Below, piece after piece: positions 48,362 through 59,961 of a DNA stretch of 64,000 nucleotides; position 1 is the first letter of the stretch; every line of letters begins with the position of its first letter. Source of the DNA: Dentipellis sp. KUC8613. Lineage: Eukaryota > Basidiomycota > Agaricomycetes > Russulales > Hericiaceae. The stretch is taken from positions 200,860 through 264,859 of the forward strand of contig NSJX01000013.1 of the NCBI GenBank assembly GCA_002286715.1. The letters run 5' to 3'. The notes under the pieces were generated by a model. It had not been told where the DNA came from and did not search any database. It saw only the letters and a list, made by a program, of their open reading frames with translations. A program made the position numbers and the translations under genes.

Positions 48362-50467
48362 TGTCGCGACAAGTAGGGGACAAGAAGGACAGCGGGAAGA
48401 GGACGACCAGACGCGCCTTCAAACTGGAGGGACGGCCAAGGTTGAAGGGCGGGAAGGCGGGGAAATTTTAATATGTGGAGAGCCAGAGATCTCGCGTAAT
48501 GACGTGAAGATCATGGACCGCGAGGAAGGCAACCAATGGGCCGGCTGTTCGTTAATTGACGCGCAGGATTCATCACCCCATGCGAAGCAAGGGGGAAAAC
48601 AGAGACCACATGATGTTCCGGGAGCGCATCTCCACAGATCCTGCGAGTCTGCTGCAAAACTGTCCCTGATTCTAGCTAGCGCGTCTGGTGAATTGGAAGG
48701 AACTTCTTGTAGAATAGGCAAGAAGTCGACGTGAGAACATCCAGGAATATCGAGGTTTGTGAGCAACGTTGTCTGGAGAGAAATATCCCAGTTACACCGT
48801 GAAACGCTCACGCGTCCGTCGCCAAGGTGTTTACTACCTAAATCGGTAAGTTGATGTTGCACCTTTTGCGGGGTATTTCAAATTTCCCCAACATTACCGT
48901 CGGTAATGCGAGGATGCTCACAGGACTGCTCCCCTCCCCGTCCTCAGGGCGGTTCAGACTGGCCTCGTTTGCCTTCACTTTCGTCCTGAATCAGCACCGT
49001 TCAGCTTTTGGTTCGGGAAAATTTGCACGGCCCTTCTGACATGCGATGACGGAGGAAATGGAAAGCCTGCGGTGATAGATGCTTCTCTACTACACCAGTC
49101 GAACTCACCCGGCTGCAGTGTCCCAGAATAACGCAAGCTGTTCGAGGGACATCGAACTCCCGGAGTCCAATGTTTCTTGCCTAATGGGATACGGCTCCCT
49201 CTGGAACAGCTTCCGGCGGTACTTCGCCTTCTGAAGCTCTTTCACTGATTTGTATCGGTATTCTGGGTCGCATTCGGCTCCCCGTCAGGCATCTTTTCAA
49301 TCGATGCATCGGAAAACTCACCTGTCTTGCGACCACATTTTTTGCTGCTGACCAGGACCCAGACCTCCCACGCTGTCTACAACGCCACATAGGTACAAAC
49401 GAAGTGGAGTTTCAAGCTCGTATAGGACAAGGTCCTGGTCACAAGGCCGCGAACTAGCGTCATTGGTCTGTCCACAAACATGCCTCTACCAACTTCTGCT
49501 GCCTACCGAGGATAGGCGGATCTGCAGCCAATGAGAACAAGGCGTAATTTTAATACGACTCCTCCATCACATGGAACGCGCGCGCAATTCCGGAAGTCGA
49601 CCAACTTGGGGCCCAGGCTGTTGCTTCAATGCATGCACAAAGGACATCAGTATACGGTTACGCCCTTCCCTGACGGGGCAGGTACAGAGATGAACGGACC
49701 CCAAATTTGTCGATGTCAATCGGCAGGTTCGTCTGCATGTTGCTCTGATCTTTTGTCCTGACAGCAGGCACACTGCGTCTGGCGCAGTACCTGCTCGCAT
49801 GCTCGCATGCATCGCGGCGGAATCATCTCACCCAGGCTGTGTAACAAGCGGTCTGAGTCAAGGAACTTTACAGCGCCGAAATCACAGATCCAGCGTTGTA
49901 TGGACTCGTGTTCAGATGGAGGTAAGCCGATGCTCACCTCGTTTACAAGCTCCGGGTTTTTGCACCCATCGATGGTGCTCCTATTGCCTCTTGCACACGC
50001 CTCTGAAGTTTCCATGTTTGCATCGTGGATTGGAGTGTAACGGCAGGTATCAGGTGTTCGTGTTACCTTATACTCTGAATCGGGCCTCGTGAGTGCCTTC
50101 TCTGGACCCGTCGAACAGAAGTCAAATACTCACATTGGACATGCTAGTTCCTCTGGTCAAATGACAGGTCTCATGAACTGCAATCCTAATTCACATGTTA
50201 CCGGCCGTCGCTCTGTGAGCACCCAGTTATTCACGCGCTACGGACTAGAAACACAAGTCTGAAACATCTGTGTTATCAACTTCAGAAGATGCAGTCTCAT
50301 ATATCCACTCAAAGCCTTGCGAGCTTGAAGATGTACAGAAGAAATTTAGATAAACAATAAACCAGACAGGACATTCAGTAGCGATACATCTATACATGAG
50401 AGATAATAAGACAGCAACACCCGTGCTGCTAAAGTACATGGCCTAGGGAGACTTCTCGTCCTTGCCC
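48362..50467. other. Gene-poor 2.1 kb upstream of the giant gene
   Basis: The longest stretch without a supported gene. It should hold the promoter of the giant DUF3712 gene and the 3' end of the minus-strand gene at 50468. Only short frames are present, several interrupted, with no repeat or transposon ends seen by eye. Confidence 0.5.
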
Positions 50468-51757
50468 TCATGCAGGCAGCTCCCCGTCCTCGCTCAGCTC
50501 GCCCTCCTCCTTCTGATTCTCTGGCTCGGGTTCGACTTTCGCTGGTATCGGAACCGATGGCGCTGCAGGCTCCGCTTCCGTCTCTGGCTTTCCCGTACTT
50601 CCTTTCCCCGCACTCTCTGATGCTTCGACAGCGCCCCCATTCTCCGAAGGCACGACATCCATAGGCTCTTGCCCCGCCAAGACATCGCCAGGTGCCTCCT
50701 CAGCCTCAAGCTTCTCCGTCACGGGCTCCTTCACATCAGCGTTCACTACGCTCTCCGTAACTTCTGCACCCGCAGCAGCCTCGGACCCGTTCACTCCCAC
50801 ATCTGCATCTGCACCCGCGTCCGTATCCTTCTCCTTCCTCGCGCGTATTGCGGCGATTGAGATCGATACCGACGTCTGGGTGCCTTCACTCGCACTCGAG
50901 TTCCTGCGGGCGCGCACACTCTTCGTAGCTGCTGCCCGCGCCCGCGTCGACCGCCGTTCCGGGACCACTCTCTCCTCCAGCGCGTCCCCAGCCTCCGACG
51001 CGTCGGCAGTCGTGCCAGGCGGGACCGATCCTGCCTGCGAGCCAATGTCAGATGGCGGTGGCCCCGCAGCGCCTCGCGTGTTGCGCGTCCGCTTCGCAGG
51101 GTAGGTCGCGTCTGCATCGTCCACCTCGCGCCGCTTGCGTTTGCCACCCTGCCCACCGGCGCGGCGTTTCCGCGGGCTAGCTTTCTCACGCGGGAGCGTC
51201 TCTGCGTTGGAGGCGGGCCCGAAGACGGTCGAGCCTGCTTCGGTCGGGTCACCGTTCAGGTCGCGCAGTTTCGCGGCAGGGCGGCGTGCACGGGAGGAAG
51301 AGCGCCGTGTGGGGTCGTCGATGGTGATAGGGAGATTACTTGCCAGGCCTATTGTTTCGGGGTCGATTCTGGGGAGGAGCATCGCAAGGCGGCCCTTGGG
51401 GTGGTAGATTGATCTGCTGGGTTGGGAAATGTACATGGGGCGCGGGCTGAATAGGCGGGTGGGGTTTATGTTTGCTGTGAGCTGAGTCTCATTGGCCAGG
51501 CGGGAGGTGGACGCGGCGGGTGGCGGCGATTTCGAAGAGTTCTCGACGCAAAATCCGGTATCGTGTGATGAGGGAGACTTATATGTGAAACGCGGTTTTC
51601 TTCGAAGAGTGGCGATACTGGGCGGTGAGGTGGATGGAGGGGTGGACGTGAGCGTGGACGTAGAGGTGGAGGCAGGTTCGATAGGCTCGACGAAACTTGG
51701 TGCAGTGATGGTGATCGGCCGTCGGGAGCCAGGAACGGTGACGAGAAGGGTCTCCAT
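50468..51757 (-). CDS. Nuclear-looking low-complexity protein, unknown function
   Basis: A single open frame of 429 residues from METLLVTVPGSRRPITI. It contains strong basic clusters that look like nuclear localisation signals (SPRKRRAGGQGGKRKRRE, YPAKRTRNTRG) and a long acidic Ala/Glu-rich tail that ends in EEGELSEDGELP. One short ordered island (SRSIYHPKGRLAMLLPRIDP, ETIGLASNLPITID) precedes the basic part. No catalytic or DNA-binding domain is recognised. It may be chromatin- or RNA-associated from composition alone; this is weak inference. An ATG 9 nt upstream (51766) is in frame. Absence of introns is unusual among its neighbours. Confidence 0.7.
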   Translation of the reverse strand: METLLVTVPGSRRPITITAPSFVEPIEPASTSTSTLTSTPPSTSPPSIATLRRKPRFTYKSPSSHDTGFCVENSSKSPPPAASTSRLANETQLTANINPTRLFSPRPMYISQPSRSIYHPKGRLAMLLPRIDPETIGLASNLPITIDDPTRRSSSRARRPAAKLRDLNGDPTEAGSTVFGPASNAETLPREKASPRKRRAGGQGGKRKRREVDDADATYPAKRTRNTRGAAGPPPSDIGSQAGSVPPGTTADASEAGDALEERVVPERRSTRARAAATKSVRARRNSSASEGTQTSVSISIAAIRARKEKDTDAGADADVGVNGSEAAAGAEVTESVVNADVKEPVTEKLEAEEAPGDVLAGQEPMDVVPSENGGAVEASESAGKGSTGKPETEAEPAAPSVPIPAKVEPEPENQKEEGELSEDGELPA

Positions 51758-52231
51758 TATCAACACGGAAGATTGGTAGGATACGGTGTAGCAGGGCTGA
51801 GGGAGATATATGGGCCACGTCCTGGAGGAATGAGTTCACAGTAGCTTGGAACGCTTGAGGTGGGATATCGATCCTGCCGTTGTTAATAGGTATTTGGGGG
51901 GACGGGAGGGAGAATGGTGGTATCCAGCAAGCGGCGTTGTTGGTGGTAAGGATCGTATGGCTGAGGAGAGGGCTCGAGCAACTCCAGGCCGAATATACAG
52001 CCGTCATTGTCGAAAATACGGTCACATGATCGTCTTTACAGTTATGCCCATTTCGGGCATTCGGGTCCGCGCCGCTCAGGTTGTCTTTAGCCACGTTCGG
52101 ACCCCTCCTCCGTCCTCTGCATGGTATACTAGCAGCAGGTAGATACCCGTGAGTTGCAATCTCTTAGAGCACAATTCGATGGCTGACTTGAAGTGGACTA
52201 GTCATCTCAACTTTTTCTACTCTATTCATCC
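51758..52231. promoter_or_regulatory. Divergent promoter region
   Basis: A 474 bp spacer between two start codons pointing away from each other. A CT-rich run (CTTTTTCTACTCTATTC, 52208..52225) sits just before the plus-strand start. Confidence 0.5.
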
Positions 52232-54227
52232 ATGCTCCATCCATCTTCCGGTCCGAGTCGTGAACGAGCACCATCAATGGATCTGCCATGGAATACACGG
52301 CTAACCAGATTCTCTGCACCTCCCGGGGACCCAAATTTCTTCTCTGCTATCCTTAATTATATTCAGGATACATCGCCTGAATTACCCATGGACTATGTCA
52401 TCCTTCGGGGCTTGCTGTTATGTCTCATGGCGGGAAACAAGCATCTGCTGCTTCGGACGACAGAGGAGGACATCAGTGTGGTGCAAAATATGGTATACTT
52501 GGTGAGTGTAGTCTTCTTCTTTGTAGGGACTCCGGGCAGCCGATTCGTTCTGAGTGGCTCGATTGCCGAAGTGCTGGATAATGTTGTTCATACCGTCTGT
52601 GTTGGCCTCGGCGAGGACATATCGAACTCATTATGTGCATGAAGCTCTTCACAAAGGTTCTTGGATACACCACGTACAAGCACAGACTACGCCGGTCCTC
52701 TCGGCTTTCTCCGCCCTCCTACATATCTAGCCTCTTCTTCCCTGAGAAGAATCCGGGGCCTTCGGTCAATACGGCTTCGACATTCAAACTACGTGCCAGG
52801 CGTTCCCGCTCTGTACCCACTTCCGACACAACATCACCCAGCGAGATCGACGTGGACTCGAATACCCAATCGTCTCGTCGAAGAAGACGGAGGGCGGAAT
52901 CGAGCTCTAAGACTACTCGTCCTTCGTTACAAGGACTTGAGTTCCACTCTGAGCCGGTCACAGCTGCGACGGTCCAATCGATGCAGGAAAGGCTCCCGCA
53001 AGCACGACCTCGATCAGATGCGAGCCTCCCCCAGGCTTTGGTGTTGTCGGGCCTGGAAAATGCTACCGTGCCTTGTCAGCGTGCACTCTGGCAGACTCTC
53101 CAATCCAAGATCGTCGCATTAGACTATCCCCACGGAAATGATACCTTTTCATGGTCGCTACCTGACGACTTCATTGTTGTCTATGTGTGTCCGTTAGATC
53201 CACACGAACGACCGGCGATCCACAAAGGCCTGGTGCGTCCTTTTCACTTGAGGGTCGTCTAACCTCGTTCCCCCTCACTGACAGTACCTCTCAGTTAGAC
53301 CAATTCTCGATCAGTGCAAATGTCGAACTGCGAGACAATACTCGACAAGCCTATATGTCCTACCTTGCGTCTATCTTGCCTCAGACGTTATCCCCTGCGC
53401 TCCCACAACCTATACTCCCTACCACTCCAATCATCCCTCCCGAAGTAGTCGCTGCGCTACAAGAACTCTGCACCCCTACACACGTATTCATCGCCCCGTC
53501 ACTGCACATCTACCTTGCCGATCTCTTCTCCGCGGCACGACACCACCACGAGCTGGACGGCTCTTTACTGACGTCGCGGGCCATGCGCGAGGCAGAAACA
53601 TTCGTCCGCGCACACCGCGTCATCGGGGGAGGCGACGCCGGCATCAGTCTCGTCCAAGAGACCGCGCTTATGGAGGAACTGGCAGCCGTGCGCTTGCGGA
53701 GCGACAGCGCGCTGGAGAGCGTCAGTGATAGGGACGTCAAAGTACCGGTGGACGACATCAATGCCGGTTCGGCGCCAGCTGGGGAGCAGGACATCGACGA
53801 CGGGTTGAACGTGCGTGTGCAGCTGCACTGGCAGGACACTGATGCCCTCTCCCATCGCTCGGGCTTGTCGCCCTCGCCACTTCTTCAAAGTATGCGAGGT
53901 TCCCCAAGGCTCGGACAAGGCCCTTCTTCGCTTTCAGTCGCTCGGTCGGCGTCCTTACATGAGCGCAGGTGGTGGAATTTGGACCCAAGGGTACGCTTTT
54001 ATGTGTCAGAAATCGATGTCGCGAAGATCGTGCCCCGGGTCATAACACATCGTCTGCGGGTTCGGACTGGGCCGGAGGACGAGGTGTTTTCGAGTGTAAT
54101 GTTTCCGGCGGTGAAACGGCACTTCGAACCTCCAGGAGGTGAGACTAAGGACGGTGAGGAGGTGAAGATGGTTTGGCGCCGTAGCACAGTTAGGGATATC
54201 ATTGTCAAGTTGTTGGCTCAAGTATAG
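52232..54227 (+). CDS. Magnesium-chelatase-like (AAA-type) protein, degenerate
   Basis: Three exons (52232..52501, 52645..53232, 53295..54227) give 596 residues in exact frame. The middle resembles the fungal magnesium chelatase ChlI-like family: PQALVLSGLENATVPCQRAL, then LPDDFIVVYVCPLDPHERPA, IHKGLLDQFSISANVELRD, and a C-terminal helical part (PIIPPEVVAALQEL, REAETFVRAHRVIGGGDAGI). No Walker A (GxxGxGKS/T) motif is visible; its expected place is taken by MAGNKHLLLRTTEED. So it probably does not hydrolyse ATP in the standard way, or an exon is missing near the 143 nt first intron. Fungi make no chlorophyll, so the role is unknown. The exon 1-2 junction is the least certain. Confidence 0.65.
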
Positions 54228-55080
54228 CTTTGCCGCTTGCACTTCATTTGCCTGAAGTGAATGAATGGACATGTTCCAAAGGGCTTTCCAAAACTTGAAC
54301 CGATCATGCGAACTAGCCACAAAAATGAAAAAAAAGTCTTCAAACGGAGGAAAGCATCGAGACTGCATCATAATACACTGACTTCCAAAGGCGTAACATG
54401 CGCAGAAAGATGTATTGGTTATATTCAATTTTATCCTACACGCTAGATACGCAAGAGCGAACATCATCCACAGAAGGATGCTCACAGTAACAAAATGCTA
54501 ACATCAAAGTAATCCATCAGACAAACGCGCAACTCGCAGGCAAGTCTTCTCGGATACCCGGAGGCATCCAAGGAAGACGAGCCTAACGTCCTCGAGCTCC
54601 TGCCGAAGCAGAAAGCATGTTCTCGGTATAACGAGTGCGCGCGGAAGTCATCGACTGGATATGAAGGATGTGGCATGTGTAAACATGCGAGACTCGAGTT
54701 AGTTTCTATAGAATAGATCCTAGCTGAGTATGTTCTGAAGAAACAGCAAAGAGGGAAGGCAGGTTTATATACGGTCGTCGTTTAGGGCAGGTTTTTCACC
54801 CACGTGCTTCGGCGCTTGTGATTTGACGCCAGGTACTGGGTCCTGGCGCACGGACCATGTACGACTGGGCGCGTTCTAACTTCTCTTGTTCGCCCAGTCG
54901 ATGTCACCGAATTATAGCACTGAGCTCTAGGTAAACGTTCTTTCATAAGGCTTACGACAGTTTTACAATCGATAGAAGTACATGGGAGACAAACGCTGTA
55001 ACTACATTGATGGCTCGGTGTCACTCAAGTCCATAGATCCAAGCCTCAGTGCGTTGCTTATACAACTTTGTCCGAAGCCT
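54228..55080. other. Intergenic between convergent genes
   Basis: About 850 bp between the magnesium-chelatase-like gene and RPR2, which converge. Short frames only. Nothing recognised. Confidence 0.5.
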
Positions 55081-55929
55081 CTACGATACATCCAGACGCT
55101 CATTTCCACGGAATATAACGTGACCAACATCACGCTCGAAGAAAGGAAGAGGGCGAGGGTTGTGACGACCATTTATTCGCCGAGGGCTGGCTAGCTTTGC
55201 TTGGCTAGTCGATGGGGTTTGGTCGATAGCCATCTCCCCAGGCTCCTGAATAGAAGATGTCGACGGTGTCTCTGGATCTTGGGTCGGAGGTGCGGGTATT
55301 TTTCGATGCCTCTTGCACCTGAGACAAGTCGTGACAATAGTACGACCATTGCGCGAGGCTAAGGATAGCTCAATCAATGGAGTGGACTGAATACACTGCG
55401 CCTCTTACCATTAAGTCGTACACTTGAAGATACACCAGGGACGAGGACTGTATCACAAGCTACGCACAATGTGCGTTTGACAGAAGGATCCCTACGACGA
55501 ACCGCGTTATTATGCTTGTCAGTATGTATAGAAAGCCGCAGGATCAACCTACATTTTGACGGTGGTCTTCTGTCCTACCTGCTTCATACATCGTACATAG
55601 CTCATCGCTATGTCGCTCGTAGACAACTCCCGGCCGATAGTTGCCTTACGCTCTCGTTTGCGACGGAGTTTCTTTGATTCCTTCGGCGGCATTCTGTCTT
55701 CTGGCGGTATGATTCCCATACATAGAACACAGGTGCATATAGGAGGAAGTGTCGTATCGGAGCCCGTGACCTGGGGATCTGGTTTTGCGACTGGAGGGAG
55801 TGGACGGGGAGAGGTCGATATGGAATCGAGATAGGCAGAGGCTTGGTAGAGGAAATTGAGTCTCTGGAGGACGTCGCGGTTCGAAACACTGTTTGGATTT
55901 GGAACTTCATCCTTGGTTTTCTTGGCCAT
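55081..55929 (-). CDS. RPR2: Ribonuclease P/MRP subunit Rpr2/Rpp21
   Basis: Three exons (55553..55929, 55409..55491, 55081..55358) give 245 residues in exact frame. The N-terminus MAKKTKDEVPNPNSVSNRD and VLQRLNFLYQASAYLDSI is the Rpr2/Rpp21/Snm1 helical signature. A basic stretch KESKKLRRKRERKATIGREL and SYVRCMKQVGQK follow. The zinc ribbon is split over exons 2 and 3: RTLCVACDTVLVPG (CxxC) and TIVTTCLRCKRHRKIPAPP (CxxC). The protein binds P RNA and helps in tRNA 5' processing in the nucleus. The C-terminal ~80 residues (Pro/Ser-rich) extend beyond the yeast protein, as often in fungi. Confidence 0.88.
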
Positions 55930-56214
55930 ATTTACACCAGACAAAACGATAGATGCACAGGCAGCTGGCGTACTCAGGTGGGCAACAGAATGAGCGAGTA
56001 CGAATGTACTGTCGAGACTCGAGCTAGTAGCTTTACACGACCCTAACCCCAGTTGACAGGCGTCTAGCACAGCCGAAACAAGCACCTTTACTTGCCGGGC
56101 TACATACTCCTGTAGTCCTGCCTCAGTGCAAGCCAAGCCTACCAGAACCGCGACAGCCTGCTTTAGCAGAGCCTGATCAGCGGTGGCTGCTCTCTATGCT
56201 GTCTGCGTCTCGTC

Positions 56215-56786
56215 ATGTCCACCAACGAACCCTCACCAACAGAAATGTATCGTGACCGCCCGGTGTACTATTGCTCGGGATGTGCAGCGGTCCTTGTTTG
56301 TATAATTCGCCCTTACCAGTCTCGGGATATGTTTAACGCTGGGCGCACGCAGTGTCTTCAAGATGAACTCATCAGCAAAGCATTCTCTGGGCGAGACGGC
56401 CGTGGATAGTGAGTGATCGTACGGGAGTTACCCTCGCAGACATGCTTACCCTCGCGAAGCTTGATGCATTCAGCGGTGAATGTCAAGCTCGGAAAGAAAG
56501 AGGACCGACCTCTTCTGTGAGCATCAGCAACTGCCGAGTCCTTACTTCTTCCTAACCAGTGGTACCAGCACGGGCGTCCATACTGTCGCGGACGTGTTTT
56601 GCGTCGGTTGCGACGAGCGCGTCGGTTGGTACTACCACAAAGCATCTGATCATTCGCAGAAGTACAAGGAAGGTAGGTATAAAGAGACGTAGTCAAAAAG
56701 GTTGCCGCTCATGATAACCCTAAGGGAAGTATCTCATGGAGCGAGAACGTCTCATCAAGGATAACGCCTGGAGGCTGGAAGACTAA
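56215..56786 (+). CDS. Yippee-like zinc-binding protein
   Basis: Five exons (56215..56295, 56353..56408, 56460..56516, 56569..56672, 56725..56786) give 119 residues in exact frame, the usual Yippee size. The fold is marked by YYCSGCAAVL (first CxxC), LISKAFSGRDGRGYLM, NVKLGKKEDRPLLTGVHTVAD, VFCVGCDERVGWYY (second CxxC) and HSQKYKEGKYLMERERLIKD. The two CxxC pairs bind one zinc. Yippee proteins (YPEL, yeast Moh1) are small, very conserved and linked in animals to E3 ligase adaptors; their role in fungi is poorly known. Exon 1-2 junction leaves CLQDEL where animals have a His-containing loop. The stop lies 165 bp from that of the convergent aldo/keto reductase. Confidence 0.92.
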
Positions 56787-56951
56787 TTCATACTGTCTGA
56801 AATCAACTGAACGCATAGACGTGTATAGTATTGTAATACGTATGTTCTATATATCTAGGTATGGGAAAGTTATCCACATGTACATCCACTAGAGTTTGAG
56901 CATGACTCGCCACGATCTCAGTGATCCTCTCGTGCTGACGGTTATCGACTG

Positions 56952-58090
56952 TCACAGGGGCCTGCGAGTGTACTGCCAAGATTTTATAAGCTCTGTAAGC
57001 TCTTTGAAATCATCCAGGGACAATTTTATTTCTTCCACGCATACGTCTTCTTGCATGTGCGTCTCGTTTGTGGTCCCAGAGAGTGGAGTGATGCCCAGCA
57101 ACTGCGCAAAGCGATACAAAATTTGGGCTGGGGTGCAGGATGTCTCCTGAGCCAGAGTGGCTACAGTTGGATGCTGCAGAAGGACCGGTGAGCCAGTAAG
57201 CGTCCAGAATCCTCTGTTTAGGTCAGATCCCCCGAGTCACCAGGATACGCAGTATTGGCATGCTTACTGGAATTGGACACCATTCCGATTGCACCATTCC
57301 ACAACAGGAGCGTCCCAGCCATTCCCCTCGTACCACCGATCTTGGACGATCTGCACAGGACGACCGGTCTCTTCTCCAAGACGCTGCAAAAGGGCTTCGT
57401 CATAGACGTTGCTCAACCCGATCCGTCTGATCTTCCCTTCATCTTGTAAAGCTGCCAACGTGCGCCGTGCCTCTAGTGTTTGAGCATATGTATGCAACGG
57501 CGAGTGTAGCACGTATCCGTCGAGGTAAGTTGTTCGAAGGTTTTTGAGTGATGTGTTGAATGAGGAGAGCAATTGCTCTTTGATGGGATCCGACGGGTTG
57601 TAGGGAAGAGGAAGATTCTTGTCTTGTCCCCCAATAGATGTATATCTGTTCATCTAGTGAGTGTCGGCGCATCATGGGTGACCTCGAATTCAAACTTGGT
57701 CTGCAGATACAAATCTTCTCTCTTGATTCCATGCTGCTCGTACAGAATACTCAGCGCCTCTCCGACGAGGTCCTCCCTGGTGTCACATAGTTGAGCAAAG
57801 TCAAAGGCTGCAGTAAATCCACGCGAAAGAAGGGTCTGATAAGGCTGACCTATAATGTTTCAGCTGGGCAGCTATAGGCGGGTTGTCAGCGTAGTTCTGT
57901 GCCACCAGTGGTCATGCATCTTGCCTGTATCGATGGCCCTAAAGCCATTCAGCACTGCACTGACGACGAGAGATGTCGTTCGCTCCTTCTTCCTGCCGAG
58001 TCCACAAACAATGCAATGATAAGGGTGACAACCTTAGCCGATATAGTGAAAAGCCTACCAAGCCGTCCCATAGATGATCTTTGGAGCCAT
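56952..58090 (-). CDS. Aldo/keto reductase
   Basis: Six exons (58059..58090, 57925..57992, 57850..57871, 57696..57776, 57268..57645, 56952..57213) give 280 residues in exact frame; exon 3 is a 22 nt microexon. The four AKR catalytic residues are placed as expected: Asp in GFRAIDTAAQ, Tyr in LKHYRED, Lys in LYLQTKYTS, His in GYVLHSPLH. Further signatures are KIRRIGLSNVYDEALLQRL, VQDRWYEGNGWDAPVVEWCN and TPLSGTTNETHMQED for NADP binding. It reduces a carbonyl substrate that cannot be inferred, in the cytosol. Intron 2 is GC-AG (ACAG|GCAAGA). The start ATG precedes APKIIYGTAW directly, so a further 5' exon is possible. Confidence 0.9.
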
Positions 58091-58352
58091 TGGATTCTCG
58101 CCGTGGTATAACAAGACTGACAGCCTTCGCACAAGGGTCGGGGAGGTCAAACCAGATGCGCTTAGCGGTCTGCGTATTCGATTGATGAAGCATGCCGACT
58201 GACGTCATACTTGCAGAAGTACTTCGCCTCACAGAAGATAGAAAAAGGTACGAATGGCCAAGTGGCCAATGGCTCGTTCATGTATTCAATGCCACGCGGA
58301 GAAGGATGAACATCGTGAAGATGTGCGTGCAAAGGGCTGCCAACTAGCGCAC

Positions 58353-59574
58353 TCAGAACACGACCACTTTCGCCTTCGGCACTGGTGCACTACCGAATGC
58401 CTTCACCACCCCCGAATGAGCTCCAACTCGTACCTTGGCCATCTTCTTCATCTTCCCCTCAATATGCACTTCGCGGTCGACTTCAGCATTTTTGCGCTTA
58501 AAAGTGATAAAATCGTCCTCGTCGGCACCAGCATCTTGCCCGAAGCCGACGAAGACCGAGCTCGGCGCGACATCTAGTCGACGGGAAATATTCAGTGGAC
58601 ATTAGCAGCTTAAATGACCAAGGTAATCGCACCTTCTTTCCTGAGTCCACAATTTTTGGCAAGGTGGTCTGTCTCTCCGCATAGCTTGCAGCAACCACCA
58701 TTAGGATAGATGCCCTTATTCTTGTTTTGCGGGCATGCAGAAGCGAGATGACCTTTTCCAGAACAGACGAAGCACGAAGCGTACGGCATGGGATTTTCTG
58801 GGTTTACTGTCTTTCTGCACCGCGAGAGTGTATGCTTCTGCGAGCCGCATCTGTTTCGTCATTGAACATCAAGAGGAAGCTCGAGGGATGGCGTTGGACA
58901 TGCACGGACCTGTAGCAAATTCCGACCATCTCCCTAGTCCCCTTCTTAGGTCGCCCGCTTTCTTCACCGTCGGCTTCCCCATCAAGCTTGATGTTGGGAC
59001 AGTCCGCTGCTGCGTGGCCAGCCTCGCGACATGCAAAGCATGTAATGTTTGCGTGACGTTCTGCTATCCGTTTCAGTCGTCGCCGTTCAGATGCAGCAGC
59101 GCGGTCTTCAGCGTCTGAGATACCAAGGCATTAGCTTCACTTTCACCTGATAGCTATAGAGTTGAGCTCGAATAGCGCACCTTTGATACGTCTTGCTTTT
59201 TGCTGCAGCTTCTGCTTCTCCCTAAACTTCCTTGCCTTCTCGCTCTTCTTTATACTCTTCGCACTCTTCTCCTTCTTCCCTTCTGCACCATCCTCTTCCG
59301 CATGCTCCCTACCCTCAGTAGCCTCATCGTCTCCCTTCTGAATCTCGCCTTCTGCGCCCTCGGCTTTTGCTTTGCCTTTCCCCTTCCTGTTCCGTTTCCG
59401 TTTCGCCTTCTGAGGTTCACCGCCCGCAGCTGTTCCATCCTGTATATCTCCCGCGATCATGTGTTCCTCGGGCTGAGCTGATGTCGAGGCACCAGCTTCA
59501 GTGTCAGGCTCATGATAGTTGAATCCTGCCTCGACATACGTCCGTTTCCGGCCCAAATTTGTGTAGCGTGTCAT
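58353..59574 (-). CDS. CCHC zinc-knuckle protein, ZCCHC9-like
   Basis: Four exons (59181..59574, 58910..59114, 58633..58850, 58353..58573) give 345 residues in exact frame. The first half is very basic and acidic in turn (KAKRKRNRKGKGKAKAEG, KKSEKARKFREKQKLQQKAR), typical of nucleolar proteins. Four CCHC knuckles follow: CFACREAGHAAADC, CYRCGSQKHTLSRC, CFVCSGKGHLASAC and CKLCGETDHLAKNC. Number, spacing and linkers (NPMPYASCF, GIYPNGGCCKLC) match ZCCHC9, an RNA-binding protein of the nucleolus. The end (FITFKRKNAEVDREV, AKVVVF) is also of that family. RNA targets in fungi are unknown. A third knuckle pair crosses an exon junction after GICYR. Confidence 0.88.
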
Positions 59575-59961
59575 CGTGATTTGCCTTTGGACCAAATGAC
59601 AGCAATGGGACCCTGCACGACAAGTCTAGTGTGCGCAGCGAGTGAATAAGCAGGAAGTAAATTCTTGAGAGAGCAAGACAAGTAGTCTCGATGACGAAGG
59701 AGAAAGACAAAATGATCGACCAATTAGGCGCCCGTCTTCAGCGAATACTCCTGGTCCTGGTCCTGCTCCTGGAGCAACTTAATTTCCCCCCATCGAACAT
59801 ATACGATATACAATTACATTATCATTATCCATACGGTCAATCCCTGGGTATGCGCGTAGGAAGCAGTCCGGAAGCTCCTGTCACCCGTAACCAATAATCA
59901 ACCCGTCAGTAAGAAAAGTCGTACCTCTCCCGTCGGGACACGAACTCTTTCTGATAGCCCT
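59575..59961. other. Intergenic, no supported gene
   Basis: A 387 bp spacer between two minus-strand genes; holds the ZCCHC9-like promoter and a short CCTGGT-type tandem repeat (59749..59772). Confidence 0.5.
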
